In this document: positions 46,133 to 55,479 of the stretch, in pieces | How the letters are laid out: every line of letters begins with the position of its first letter | Numbering within the stretch: position 1 is the first letter of the stretch | Origin: Companilactobacillus halodurans | GTDB lineage: Bacteria; Bacillota; Bacilli; Lactobacillales; Lactobacillaceae | DNA: 64,000 nt | Direction: 5' to 3' | NCBI RefSeq assembly: GCF_009600985.1 | Contig: NZ_VDFP01000003.1 | Location: 62,001 to 126,000 of the forward strand | The notes under the pieces: model-generated | Databases searched by the model: none | What the model saw: only the letters and a program-made list of their open reading frames with translations | Told to the model about the DNA's origin: nothing | Translations under genes and position numbers: made by a program

Positions 46133-46165
46133 GAAAGCACTCAGTAAAACTGGGTGCTTTTTTTT
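46133..46165 (+). terminator. Terminator just inside the left island end
   Basis: AAAGCACTCAG pairs with CTGGGTGCTTT; a long T-run follows. It now ends guaA transcription, having come in with the island. Confidence 0.82.
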
Positions 46166-46301
46166 AGCAATTAATTTAAAATTCAAGAACGAAAATCAAA
46201 ATATTTGTAAGCTCTATATAAATTAATCTTAACTGATGGGAATTCCCGATTCCTTTATTATGTAATAATGACAGAAATAAAATGTGGGGGGAAAATGGTG
46301 G

Positions 46302-47192
46302 TTACAATCTATCGTTTAAGAAGGTTTGAAAAAGATAACTAACTTGTCGATATTCCGATTGTAAATTGATAATCATATAGATATTGCGGTTAATTTTTGG
46401 CGTGATGGGGATGGCTGCAATATCTTTGGTTTTACTATTTTTAAAAACTTCTAATGAAATGAAGCCCTTGGCAATATTTGCTTTAGCTAATTGACAGACA
46501 ACATCTACTTGAGAATTTGCACCGACCTTATTAATGCTGACATTGTTCTTTTTAAGCTCATTATGAACTGCTTTGTATAATCCCGACCGATAGCTAGGTA
46601 ATAAAATATTCTGATTTGCTAATTGGGTTAAAGAAATAGTGGAGTTGATACTTAAGGGATCTCGCTTGTTTAAAATCAGGCAAAGTGGACTAGAAGAGAT
46701 TAAAGATTCTTTGACTTGTTGGGAATTAAATAGTTGATGATTGTCTTTAGTAACAAAAATAATGTCTAGTTTGTTCCGACTAAATTGCTTAATTAAATTT
46801 TCTGAGACATCAATTGTAAATTCAATTTTAATTTCTGGGTATAATTTTCGGAATTCATTAATTAGATATTGAATCTTGGTATATCCAAAAGTTCCTAAAA
46901 CCCCAATCCTAATAAATGTCGCTTGTTCATTTTTAAAAGTATTTTTAATCGTTTTCAGTTGTTCAAACTCTTTTTCAACACGAATTGCCTGGTTGAAGAA
47001 TTCATGTCCGGCGTATGTAATGGTTAATGGGCGGCCTTTATGTCGCAAAAACAGTTTAAAGCCCAGTTCTTTTTCTAATTTGGTGACTTGTTCAGATAAA
47101 GATGGTTGAGAGAGGTAAAGGTTTCTTGCCGCTTCTGTAAAATTATGAGATTTTGCTACTTCCAGTGCATACTTAATTTGTTTAATATCCAT
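46302..47192 (-). CDS. LysR-family transcriptional regulator
   Basis: A 296-residue regulator with the N-terminal LysR HTH (YALEVAKSHNFTEAARNLYLSQPSLSEQVTKLEKELGF in outline: FTEAA, QPSLS, KLEKELG) and a C-terminal periplasmic-binding-like effector domain (about 90-296). It is transcribed divergently from the FAD oxidoreductase, the usual arrangement for a LysR activator and its target. The effector is unknown. It is the first gene of the guaA island. Confidence 0.88.
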   Translation of the reverse strand: MDIKQIKYALEVAKSHNFTEAARNLYLSQPSLSEQVTKLEKELGFKLFLRHKGRPLTITYAGHEFFNQAIRVEKEFEQLKTIKNTFKNEQATFIRIGVLGTFGYTKIQYLINEFRKLYPEIKIEFTIDVSENLIKQFSRNKLDIIFVTKDNHQLFNSQQVKESLISSSPLCLILNKRDPLSINSTISLTQLANQNILLPSYRSGLYKAVHNELKKNNVSINKVGANSQVDVVCQLAKANIAKGFISLEVFKNSKTKDIAAIPITPKINRNIYMIINLQSEYRQVSYLFQTFLNDRL

Positions 47193-47306
47193 GATAGGAA
47201 TCTCCTATAATATATATTTAAACTATATATTTTACTTATATAGTATGGCTACTACAATAAAATGTAAATGATCATAATAATTCAGAAATATGCGGGAGGT
47301 AATCCG

Positions 47307-48560
47307 ATGAAGAGAAATCTTAATTATGATGTAGTAATAGTAGGCGGGGGCGCTGCTGGGATTAGCGCCGCACTGGCGGCTTCAAAAATTAATCAAAAAG
47401 TATTATTAATTGAACGAGATCCCTCTTTTGGTGGTGCAGGAGTAAATTCACAAGTTGCTTCCTATTGTGGCTTTTATACCAGGGGACAAAAACCGGATCT
47501 TGTTGCTGGCGGAATTGGTAAGTTAGTCTTAGATAAGATGAAAGAGGCTGGGATCAATACCACAGCTGTTCCATCAAAATCAACGGGTAACGTTTCCATT
47601 AAATTTGATCCGGAAAAAATGAAAATAATTTTTGACGATCTACTGAGTAAGTCGAATGCTGATTTCTTATTACATGCTTCTGTTATTGGAGCAAGAGTTG
47701 AAGAAGGCAAGATCAGTACTGTGATCTGTTCCGATGATGATGGATTATTTACTGTTCATGGTAAAGAGTTTATCGATGCTAGTGGTAACGGTAACTTACT
47801 TCATGCGGCCGGACTGAAAACTAATTGGGGCGATAAAGATGGGAATGCACAACAGGCCTCCTTATCATTTAGAATTGATAATCTTCCTCAGCACGCTATT
47901 GGCATGGCGGATATAGAACAGGCTGTCAGAAAGGGTAAGAAAGCTGGAATTAAGCATTTGACTCAAGAAAGAGGCGTATTTCTTAAAGAGCCTGAAGCCA
48001 GTTACGCATTTTTAGCGGCGCCGAGCATTAAGATTGATAGTCTCGATAGCAAAAATATGACTAAGTACGAAATGAAGCTACGAAAACAAGTTCAAGCTTA
48101 CTTTAAAGTGATTAAGAAATATATTGCAGGTTGTGAAAATGCTATTTTAACTTTTTCGGGACCAAAAATTGGTATTAGAGAAGCACGTAGGATGATAGGC
48201 GAGGTCGAATTAAAAAACGAAGATATTCTCAATGCGACGAAGCGGTCTGATAGCATTGGGAGAGCTGCCTGGAGTTTAGAGCTTCACCATGTTAATAATC
48301 AACTGGAATATGTTTGTATCCCTGATAATGAATATGCCAGCATTCCGTTAGGCTGCTTAAAAGCAAAGGGAATAGAAAATTTGTGGGGTGCAGGCCGGCT
48401 GATTTCAGCGGATCATTTGGCACAAGCCTCGATCAGAGTAATGGGAACAGGCTTTATTACTGGTCAAGCTGCTGGTGTAGCGGCGGCATTAGCAATTAAT
48501 GGACGAACGAGTGTTGAAGAAGTTAGAAAAGAACTAGTGGCACAGGGGGCGTTACTGTAG
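47307..48560 (+). CDS. FAD-dependent oxidoreductase (FAD_oxidored family)
   Basis: A 417-residue flavoprotein. The start at 47307 follows GGGAGG; an upstream in-frame ATG lacks a site. The FAD Rossmann motif VVIVGGGAAGISAALAA is at the N-terminus with LLIERDPSFGGAG after it. A C-terminal GCLKAKGIENLWGAGRLISADHLAQ...GQAAGVAAALA region matches the family domain that covers the flavin. There is no thioredoxin-like or fumarate-reductase motif. The substrate is unknown; it is presumably controlled by the divergent LysR. Confidence 0.83.
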   Translation: MKRNLNYDVVIVGGGAAGISAALAASKINQKVLLIERDPSFGGAGVNSQVASYCGFYTRGQKPDLVAGGIGKLVLDKMKEAGINTTAVPSKSTGNVSIKFDPEKMKIIFDDLLSKSNADFLLHASVIGARVEEGKISTVICSDDDGLFTVHGKEFIDASGNGNLLHAAGLKTNWGDKDGNAQQASLSFRIDNLPQHAIGMADIEQAVRKGKKAGIKHLTQERGVFLKEPEASYAFLAAPSIKIDSLDSKNMTKYEMKLRKQVQAYFKVIKKYIAGCENAILTFSGPKIGIREARRMIGEVELKNEDILNATKRSDSIGRAAWSLELHHVNNQLEYVCIPDNEYASIPLGCLKAKGIENLWGAGRLISADHLAQASIRVMGTGFITGQAAGVAAALAINGRTSVEEVRKELVAQGALL

Positions 48561-48586
48561 AGGCATATGTTCAGGAGGAACATTCA

Positions 48587-48841
48587 CTATATAAGGTAGG
48601 CTTTTACTGGTTCGATATAGGTTTTATTGAAAAGTAGAACCTCATCAAGAATTTCATTTAAGACGTCAGTCAAATTGTCATAATGCAGGTAAAAAGTTGA
48701 ACGGGTGATCCTAGCTTCGCGACAAAATTCGGCAACGTTGATTTGATTGTATGATTTTTGCTCAATCAACTTCAAAAAAGCATCTTTGATAGCGCTGATT
48801 ATGAAAATAGTCCTGCGGTCAGTTTTTCGTTCATTTTTCAT
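48587..48841 (-). pseudogene. Truncated TetR-family regulator
   Basis: Only 84 codons from the ATG at 48841 (GGAGGA upstream). It contains the complete TetR HTH (INVAEFCREARITRSTFYLHY) and the first helix after it, then stops. The N-terminus is closely similar to the full TetR at 61694-62281 (KTDRRTI, INVA.LCR.A.I.RSTFYLH.D.LTDVLN), so the ligand domain of ~110 residues has been lost. It might still bind DNA as a fragment, but a remnant is more likely. Confidence 0.75.
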
Positions 48842-48862
48842 AAAAGTCCTCCACACATTTTA

Positions 48863-48914
48863 AAATCAAAAAATTAAGGACACTTTTGCGGAAGCGTTCT
48901 TAATTTTTTGATTT
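48863..48914. repeat. Perfect 16-bp inverted repeat near the TetR fragment
   Basis: AAATCAAAAAATTAAG (48863-48878) and CTTAATTTTTTGATTT (48899-48914) are exact complements around a 20-base loop. It lies in the promoter region of the TetR fragment and may be a terminator or operator. Confidence 0.65.
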
Positions 48915-48999
48915 ATTTCAGGTATTTTTTAAATGAGTAAAAGACACTGTGTATTGAATTGCACAACATGTCACTTAATTATTTAAAGGAGGAAGCACA

Positions 49000-49086
49000 A
49001 TGAATCAACCAATAACATCCGCCAAGAAGTTGATAGACGATATCGATCAAGTCTTAGACGATGTTCGTGGGGAATTAAATGGCTGA
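49000..49086 (+). CDS. Short ORF, 28 codons, with a strong ribosome site
   Basis: The frame starts MNQPITSAKKLIDDID and is acidic, ending at TGA 49084-49086. AAAGGAGG lies 7 bases upstream of the ATG, better than most genes here, so it is probably translated or was the start of a longer gene now lost. It resembles no family I recognise. The aldo-keto reductase begins 66 bp later. Confidence 0.45.
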   Translation: MNQPITSAKKLIDDIDQVLDDVRGELNG

Positions 49087-49152
49087 TTTAACTGGTGCTT
49101 GAGAAACGGTAATGCTAATATTAAATTGATTATATAATTTGGAGGGACTACC

Positions 49153-50136
49153 ATGAAATATCGCAGATTCGGGAAAACTAACTTTGACGTTAGTGAAGTA
49201 TCGCTAGGTACTTGGCAACTAGGCTCTAAATGGGGTGACCCTTTCAGTGAGAAGGATGCTCAAGCTACTTTGGAAGAAGCTTTCGACCAAGGTGTCAACT
49301 TCTTCGATACGGCTGATGTCTATCAAGATGGCGAAAGTCAACGTGCTATTGCTAAATTCTTGAAAGGTAAAGAGGACAAAGTCTTCATTTCGACTAAAAT
49401 CGGTCGGAGAATGGATCCTCATGTTGTCAGTGGCTACACTGAAGCAAACATCATCAAATATGTCGACGACTGTTTGAAAAATCTTGATGTTGACGCACTA
49501 GACAACGTCTTGCTTCACTGTCCACCAACACCAGTTTTCTATAATCCAGAACCATTTTTCGCTTTGGACAAGTTGAAAAAAGAAGGTAAAACCAAGAATT
49601 ACGGTGTTTCAGTCGAGAAAATCGAAGAGGGAATGAAGGCTCTCGACTACGACATTTCATCAGTCGAGATTATTTACAATATGTTCCGCCTTCGTCCAGC
49701 TGAAAACTTCTTCAAGATGGCTAAAGAACATGACGTCGGCATTATCGCCCGTGTCCCATTAGCTAGCGGTTTGTTGACAGGCAAATATAACCTGAACACG
49801 ACATTTGGTCAAAATGATCACCGAACAACTAATCGTCACGGGGAAGAATTCGATGCTGGGGAAACCTTCTCAGGCGTCGATTATGCCACTGGAGTTAAAG
49901 CAGCGGACGAATTGAAACAACGATAAGGTGCCGGGGACAAATTGGCGGCTATGGCATTACGTTATATCTTGATGTCAGATGCTGTCAGCACAGTTATCCC
50001 AGGTGCATCAAAACCTGAGCAGATCGAACGTAACGTTGTAGCTGCCGACTATCCGGCCTTCACTCATGAACAAATGGGTATCGTTGAAGATGTTTACGAT
50101 AAGTACATTAAGAACCCAGTTCATTACAAATGGTAA
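49153..50136 (+). pseudogene. Aldo/keto reductase interrupted by an in-frame stop
   Basis: A 327-codon aldo/keto reductase: RFGKTNFDVSEVSLGTWQLG start, catalytic region FFDTADVYQDGESQ (Asp and Tyr), STKIGRR, and the C-terminal NADPH site VIPGASKPEQIERN. A TAA at 49924-49926 splits it into 257- and ~70-residue pieces in the same frame with no indel, so a single nonsense change is enough. The first piece lacks the cofactor-binding tail. A sequencing error or read-through are the alternatives. Confidence 0.85.
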
Positions 50137-50170
50137 AAAAAGAGACAGCCTACATATGGCTGTCTCTTTT
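50135..50170 (+). terminator. Terminator after the aldo/keto reductase
   Basis: AAAGAGACAGCC pairs with GGCTGTCTCTTT across a short loop. Confidence 0.8.
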
Positions 50171-50521
50171 CGTTCATATTCCTGCTAATAAAAATTTGTT
50201 TATAATTCAAAGTCTACTTAGAAAGCTATACCAATAACTACTGTCCTGGGTAGAATTGTTTCAAATTGAAGTTATGAGTATGCAGCAATCGAAGCAGATT
50301 AAGTTTAAATGAAAAAGGGTATTTAAAACGAAATCGTCGACGTATAAGATTGAAATTTTTTAATGTGTGGTTGTGTGTTAATTGTGATAACGGAAAATTG
50401 TTAGATACGAAGTCGTGAAGAAAACCCTCCCGTTGGATTACTCCAACCAGGAGGGTTCACTTCATCGACGAGTTCTAAAATATTTTTATTAGCACGAATA
50501 ATTTCAGCTTTTAATCGTCAC
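50171..50521. other. Intergenic region with one hairpin
   Basis: About 350 bases with no credible gene. It holds the hairpin AACCCTCC...GGAGGGTT (50423-50457), followed by T on the minus strand, which likely terminates the MFS gene. Confidence 0.55.
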
Positions 50522-51910
50522 TCATGCTGTCTTTCTAGTACGTAGAGCGGCAACTAAAAAGATTATTGCAAATACTATAAACGCTAGTAATAAGATGAAA
50601 GCATACATGGAGCCACGTGCAGTATTAACTGCCATGGTCCCAATAGGCCGATCTTGTTGCAAGGTGATTATAGCTGATACAAGTGATGTTCCTGTAGCAC
50701 CGGCGAATTGTTGCAACGTTGTGAAAGCAGCATTTCCGTCTGCTTGATGAAAGACAGACAACTGTGCAAGTCCACTGGTCATGGTATTGGCCATGACGAT
50801 TCCTACTCCGACCATCAAAAACGCGTAAATCAGAAGTATCGCTTGCCCACTTAGTACTAAACCAAAGGCACTAAACAAGATCATTGCAATCAAGACTATC
50901 GCTGCACCACTTAAAACTGCACGGGCCTCTCCAAAGATATCCATGAACCTGCCACCAAATGGAGCAAGCAGTGCTCCAATCGCAGCACCAGGTAAAACGA
51001 AGAATCCTGCTAGTAATGCACTTTTTCCATCCACAAGCTGGATATAATTTGGCAAAATAAAAGATAATCCTAAGACAATGCTTTGTATTAGAAAGAAAGC
51101 TAATATATGCCAGTTGAAAGACCAGTTTTTAAAAATAGACAAATTTATTAGAGGTCGCTTTGAATGACTGGTCTGATATACGAAACATACAAGACCCAGT
51201 AACCCAATAAGCAACCAACCAATAAACTGAATCGGCTTAGAGTCAATAATAGATAAGTTATTGAAAGCTAATGTCAAACCGACGAAAGTAAGAATAATTG
51301 CCACCCAGCCAAAGAAATCGAATCCTTTTTTTTCGGTATCATGAGCTTGTCCAATTGAAAAAAAGCCAAGGATAAATGAAATTACCAGTAGCGGCAATAA
51401 AAGGATGAAAATCCAATGCCAACCTAGGCTATTGAGAACTATCCCACCCAATGTAGGTCCAAGTGCTGGAGCAATTGCAGTAATCAGCGTCCCAACGCCA
51501 ATTAGAGTAGCTTTACGATTTTCAGGAGCCCAATCTAAGATGATATTGAACATCAAAGGGAGAGCAATACCAGTACCGACACCTTGAAGGATTCGTCCAG
51601 AAAGTAAGATACTGAAAGTTGGTGCTATCGAATCTATTACAAGTCCAATGATAAATAGTAGATTAGCTGTGATAAACAAAGATCTAGTTTTGAAGCGACG
51701 CTTCAAAAATGCAGAGATTGGAACAAAAATTGAAACAATCAGAATGTAGGCTGTTGTCATCCACTGTACTGTTGCAGTGTTGATGTGAAACTCCTTCATC
51801 AGAACAGGAAATATAATATTCATCGCTGTTTCAACGATGACCCCACTAAACGAGAGTAATCCTGCCGCAAATATTGCAGGAAAAAGTTTCGTTTCGTTTT
51901 GGTTGGTCAT
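50522..51910 (-). CDS. MFS drug efflux transporter (DHA2 type)
   Basis: A 462-residue proton-driven efflux pump of the EmrB/QacA branch with 12-14 hydrophobic helices. Motif A appears in the first cytoplasmic loop region (FLKRRFKTRSLF), and the antiporter motif C is present as PALGPTLGG near residue 150; GRILQGVGTGIALPL precedes it. It is divergent from a MarR-type regulator whose likely operators lie between the two. Drug specificity is unknown. Confidence 0.88.
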   Translation of the reverse strand: MTNQNETKLFPAIFAAGLLSFSGVIVETAMNIIFPVLMKEFHINTATVQWMTTAYILIVSIFVPISAFLKRRFKTRSLFITANLLFIIGLVIDSIAPTFSILLSGRILQGVGTGIALPLMFNIILDWAPENRKATLIGVGTLITAIAPALGPTLGGIVLNSLGWHWIFILLLPLLVISFILGFFSIGQAHDTEKKGFDFFGWVAIILTFVGLTLAFNNLSIIDSKPIQFIGWLLIGLLGLVCFVYQTSHSKRPLINLSIFKNWSFNWHILAFFLIQSIVLGLSFILPNYIQLVDGKSALLAGFFVLPGAAIGALLAPFGGRFMDIFGEARAVLSGAAIVLIAMILFSAFGLVLSGQAILLIYAFLMVGVGIVMANTMTSGLAQLSVFHQADGNAAFTTLQQFAGATGTSLVSAIITLQQDRPIGTMAVNTARGSMYAFILLLAFIVFAIIFLVAALRTRKTA

Positions 51911-51935
51911 TTATAAATCACTCCTTAAAAAAATA

Positions 51936-52051
51936 GTTCGTATATGAACTAGTTTTATATTCTAACATAGACTTATATGAAATGGTAGTGAGGTATTAAT
52001 TGATTTAAAATAGATCAAAATTTATAATATTGTTTAGTTAGTATACGAACT
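51936..52051. promoter_or_regulatory. MFS/MarR divergent promoter with two operator-like sites
   Basis: TAGTTCGTATATGAACTA (51936-51953) has 6-bp arms, and the related half AGTTCGTATAC appears inverted at about 52038-52051 (GTATACGAACT). One lies beside each gene start, fitting a MarR-type repressor controlling both. Confidence 0.65.
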
Positions 52052-52064
52052 TGGAGGATTATAA

Positions 52065-52523
52065 ATGAAAAATTCACTTGGGGTGATGCTTAAACAAGCT
52101 AACAACGCTCTGGCACGAGATGTTGATCACTTTGCTAAAACTATTGGCCTAACCGGAATGCAGATTTATGCAATTAATTTCATCTCAGATAACGAAGAAC
52201 GTGATATTTTCCAACGCGACCTCGAGCATGAGTTCAATATCCGCAAAGCAACTGCTTCTGACTTAGTCTCTAAAATGGTAAAAAATGATTTACTGATTAG
52301 AGTTCCGGCATTACACGATGCGAGATACAAGCGTCTATTGCTGACAGCAAAATCGCGACGTTTGGAAAATCAAATAGAAAAATTTTTTGAAAAAAGTGAA
52401 CAACGTCTACACGAGTTGTTGCTTAATAATTTTGATTCGGTATATCAAGGATTATCACAGATACCCGAGGTATTTTCGGATCCAACCAGTGAGCATCTTT
52501 CTAATGAAACAGAATGTAAATGA
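52065..52523 (+). CDS. MarR-family transcriptional regulator
   Basis: A 152-residue winged-helix regulator. The HTH shows IFQRDLEHEFNIRKATASDLVSKMVKNDLL and the wing VPALHDARYKRLLLTAK. It starts behind TTGGAGGATTATAA. Divergent from the MFS pump and sharing candidate operators, it is probably its local repressor released by a pump substrate (inference from family habit). Confidence 0.87.
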   Translation: MKNSLGVMLKQANNALARDVDHFAKTIGLTGMQIYAINFISDNEERDIFQRDLEHEFNIRKATASDLVSKMVKNDLLIRVPALHDARYKRLLLTAKSRRLENQIEKFFEKSEQRLHELLLNNFDSVYQGLSQIPEVFSDPTSEHLSNETECK

Positions 52524-52534
52524 GATAGCAAAAT

Positions 52535-52565
52535 AAAGAAGCAACCATATGGTCGCTTCTTTTTG
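52535..52565. terminator. Bidirectional terminator between the MarR and GNAT genes
   Basis: AAAGAAGC(AA)CCATATGG(T)CGCTTCTTT with T and A runs on either side serves both convergent genes. Confidence 0.8.
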
Positions 52566-52569
52566 TGTC

Positions 52570-53052
52570 TTAAAGTGTTTTGATAAAAAAACCGTCCATC
52601 GCACCGCTATGGTCGCTATTTTTGATGGGACCAGCAAGCTTTTGGTAACCAGACTTAATATAGACGTGTATAGCAGCCTTCAAGTTGTGATGAGTTTCTA
52701 AATAAAGTTGCTTATAGCCAGCCTTTTTAGCAAAATCTTCAACTAAAGCAATCAGCCTGTAGCTTAGCCCAAATCCTTGGGCACTAGAGTCTAGATAAAT
52801 TTTCTGAAGTTCAGCGATACCATTATCCAAATCGAATTCAGCACAGCCAGCACCGCCAACGACTTTTCCTTGGTCGTTTTCGACTACGAAATAGGCGCGA
52901 TTGTCTTGAGCATCGTAGAATTCGTTCAATTTGTCTAAATTGCTATCGAAATAAGCAGTCCCAGGGATGTCGAGACCAAAATGCTTTAAATCAGTTTGCA
53001 AGATATGTTTGATAACTTGGTTGTCTTTAGGTTTAATTGGACGTATGTTCAT
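52570..53052 (-). CDS. GNAT-family acetyltransferase
   Basis: A 160-residue N-acetyltransferase from the ATG at 53052 (AGAGGG upstream); a longer frame to 53097 has no site. It shows the GNAT fold: VVGGAGCAEFD (beta 4), LQKIYLDSSAQGFGLSYRLIALVEDFAKKAGY containing the acetyl-CoA loop (Q-G-F-G-L, a variant of Q-x-x-G-x-G/A), and LETHHNLKAAIHVYIKSGY. The substrate cannot be predicted. Confidence 0.87.
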   Translation of the reverse strand: MNIRPIKPKDNQVIKHILQTDLKHFGLDIPGTAYFDSNLDKLNEFYDAQDNRAYFVVENDQGKVVGGAGCAEFDLDNGIAELQKIYLDSSAQGFGLSYRLIALVEDFAKKAGYKQLYLETHHNLKAAIHVYIKSGYQKLAGPIKNSDHSGAMDGFFIKTL

Positions 53053-53173
53053 AGGCTGGACCCTCTTTTGTATGATTGATTTCATATCATAGCACAAAGA
53101 ATAATTTTTTATAATCAGTTTACTGTATAATTTAGCTGTTAATTACAATAAGTTTCGTACTGGGGAGAATAAA

Positions 53174-54094
53174 TTGTCTTATACATATACGAGAACAGAA
53201 CTTGAAAAATCGATAGTTTTAGCATTGAGAACTCTTGGAGGTTCAGCTTCAAGAAAAGATATCAGAAAAGAAATGGCTAATAGTGGATATGAAGGGCTAA
53301 CATATAATGATGTTTTTGGATTTAAAGTGTCAAAGAATGGTAACAAGTACATTCCATTTATGTTTGACTTCAATTTCGGTATTCAAAATTTAAACCATAT
53401 TGGATATGTAGAAAAACCGGTCCGTAATAGTGATATTGTACTTACTGATGCAGGGCTGAATGACGACTTGAAAAATTTTCCAACAGCAGAACAGCAAGAT
53501 AAAATAGATTCTTATTGGAATAAAAAACATGAAGAATACAAGTTAAGAAAAAATTCATCAGAAACTGATGAAAATTCCACTGAAGATGAAGTAATAGACT
53601 TTTCTGCTGATTCTTCAGATCAAGAGGATACGGCAGAAACTAAATGGAAGACTGAACTCCTTAATCAGTTAATGCAATTTGATCCTGGAAAATTTGAGAG
53701 TTTCTCGAGACTATTGATTTCCAAAATGGGTGTGACAATCGATAAAGAACGAGGAGTAATGCAATCAGGAGACCATGGTATCGATGGTTTTGGATATTTC
53801 ACATCTGATGAGTTTAGAACTAGTCGTGTTGCTATTCAATGCAAAAGATACACTAAAGGTTCTGTTTCGGAACCTGAGATCGATAGATTTAAAGGTGTCA
53901 TGGACAGTTTTAATGCTGAATATGGAATATTTGTCACTACTAGTTCATTTACTGATAAAGCTAAAAAGAAAGCCACTCAAGGTACTAACACGGTAACTTT
54001 GATCAACGGACAAGACTTAGCTGATTTGGTTGAAAAATATCAACTGCATATTACGCCGGTTACGATTTATACGCTCGATGATTATTATTATTAA
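53174..54094 (+). CDS. Mrr-type restriction endonuclease (type IV)
   Basis: A 306-residue protein. The N-terminal Mrr_N winged helix (about 5-100) shows RKDIRKEMANSGYEGLTYNDVFG. An acidic linker (about 120-160) follows, then the PD-(D/E)xK catalytic domain: GDHGIDGFG with the metal-binding Asp near residue 200 and AIQCKRYT with the QxK motif near 220, all intact. The family cuts modified DNA. It starts at TTG after GGGGAG. It sits in the guaA island next to the integrase, a typical place for defence cargo. Confidence 0.88.
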   Translation: MSYTYTRTELEKSIVLALRTLGGSASRKDIRKEMANSGYEGLTYNDVFGFKVSKNGNKYIPFMFDFNFGIQNLNHIGYVEKPVRNSDIVLTDAGLNDDLKNFPTAEQQDKIDSYWNKKHEEYKLRKNSSETDENSTEDEVIDFSADSSDQEDTAETKWKTELLNQLMQFDPGKFESFSRLLISKMGVTIDKERGVMQSGDHGIDGFGYFTSDEFRTSRVAIQCKRYTKGSVSEPEIDRFKGVMDSFNAEYGIFVTTSSFTDKAKKKATQGTNTVTLINGQDLADLVEKYQLHITPVTIYTLDDYYY

Positions 54095-54199
54095 AAATAA
54101 AATCCAAGCAGATTACTTTGCGGGTTTAGTAGTCGCTCTAGTGATAGCGATTCAACACACCAATTATCACGCCCATTATCCTTTGGAGGATAGAAGTAA

Positions 54200-54412
54200 A
54201 TGGTAAAAGAAATGGTTAATTTTAAAGATCTTAAAGCATTAGGGCTACCTGACTCTCAAGCTAGGAGAGTCATTAGAGAAGCAAAAAATGTTTTTGTATC
54301 ACGTGGGCTAGGCTTTTATAATGGAAAAAGAGTTGGTCTTGTACCTGTTTCAGTGGTTAGTGAAATCTTAGGGATTTCGTTCCCCGAAGTTGAAGAGCAA
54401 AGGGAAAAATAA
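54200..54412 (+). CDS. DUF3173 family protein (excisionase-like partner of an integrase)
   Basis: A 70-residue protein of the DUF3173 family, usually found directly upstream of tyrosine integrases on mobile elements. The pattern is LKALGLPDSQARRVIREAK, then GFYNGKRVGLVPVSVVSEILG. TTGGAGGATAG precedes the ATG. It appears intact although the integrase after it is decayed. A role in binding attachment sites or controlling excision is inferred from its constant neighbourhood. Confidence 0.8.
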   Translation: MVKEMVNFKDLKALGLPDSQARRVIREAKNVFVSRGLGFYNGKRVGLVPVSVVSEILGISFPEVEEQREK

Positions 54413-54414
54413 AA

Positions 54415-55397
54415 ATGAAGCGTACAAGATATATGAATGTTTACAAAGATAAAGATGCCAATGGTAAACCTTTTATTAGTGCACGTGTAGCTCATAATGA
54501 GGCAATAAAGGTTAAGAACGATGCTTTGGAATATTTTCATTAAAAAATTTGGAAATAAAGTTCTTAATGATATTGATATCATGGATTGCGAAGCATTTAG
54601 AACATGACTTTTGACTGATATTGGTTATACGAATGGTTACAGCAGTATGATTTATATTGCATTTAGGCAGTCTCTAGACTATGTAGTATCACTAGGAATT
54701 CTGCATAGTAATGTTTCTAAACGAACAAAAACAATTCCAAAGGTAAAGCTACAGTCAAGTATTGGGCTAAATCCGATTTTGAGAGAGCTATTTAGCAAAT
54801 TTGTATGGATAGTTATTATGAACGTTTTCCGTTTATAATGATTTGGTTGTACTTTATGACTGGTATGCGTGTTAGTGAAGGATTAGCTTTAACTTTAAAA
54901 AATGGTAAATTAAACGTTTATCATAATTTGTTTTTGAAGAGTAAGAAGGAGTATGAAATTCATTCTTACACTAAAACTAGTAATGGTAAGCGAAAATTAT
55001 CATTTGATGCTGATACTGTTAGGTTTCTGAAAAATTGGAAAAGAGATCAAGCTAGGCATGGAGTTAAGAAATTTGTTATTTCGTATGATGATACTCCGAT
55101 GATTCGTTCCACTGTTAATAGGATTGTTAAAATATGCCAAGTTGGCAGGTGTACCGGAGATAGATGTTAAGGGATTGCGTCACAGTCATGTAATATAATG
55201 CAGATGTGTTGACTGTTTCTAGGAGATTGGGACATCCAAGCCCAGGCATAACTCTGAAGTATTACTCCCATCTCTGGAATAGAAACGATGATGGATTAGC
55301 AAAAATGATGACTGGAAATATTAAGCTTGATTTTTCTGATATAACGAAGGTTAGTTTTAATGGAAATCAAGTGGTAAGTTCTAAAAACGTTCAATAA
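54415..55397 (+). pseudogene. Tyrosine recombinase (integrase), decayed
   Basis: Several frames are needed to read it. The N-terminus is MKRTRYMNVYKDKDANGKPF at 54415, with stops and frame changes near 54541 and 54604. The core-binding part lies around 54620-54800. The catalytic part has TGMRVSEGLAL (first Arg) near 54865, LRHSH near 55180, and RRLGHPSPGITLKYYSHL (His and the nucleophilic Tyr) near 55220-55275. At least three frame disruptions make it inactive, so the island is fixed unless helped in trans. Confidence 0.85.
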
Positions 55398-55479
55398 GTT
55401 CGTGTATGCCAAAAGTATGCCAAATATGGATGTGCATACTACAAACATTGATATAAAAGTGTTTGTAATGTTTTATACT

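Noticed and set aside
46028..55479. Conjugative element (ICE) with transfer genes
   Set aside because: No relaxase, coupling protein, type IV secretion or replication gene is present between the direct repeats; only a cargo island can be supported.
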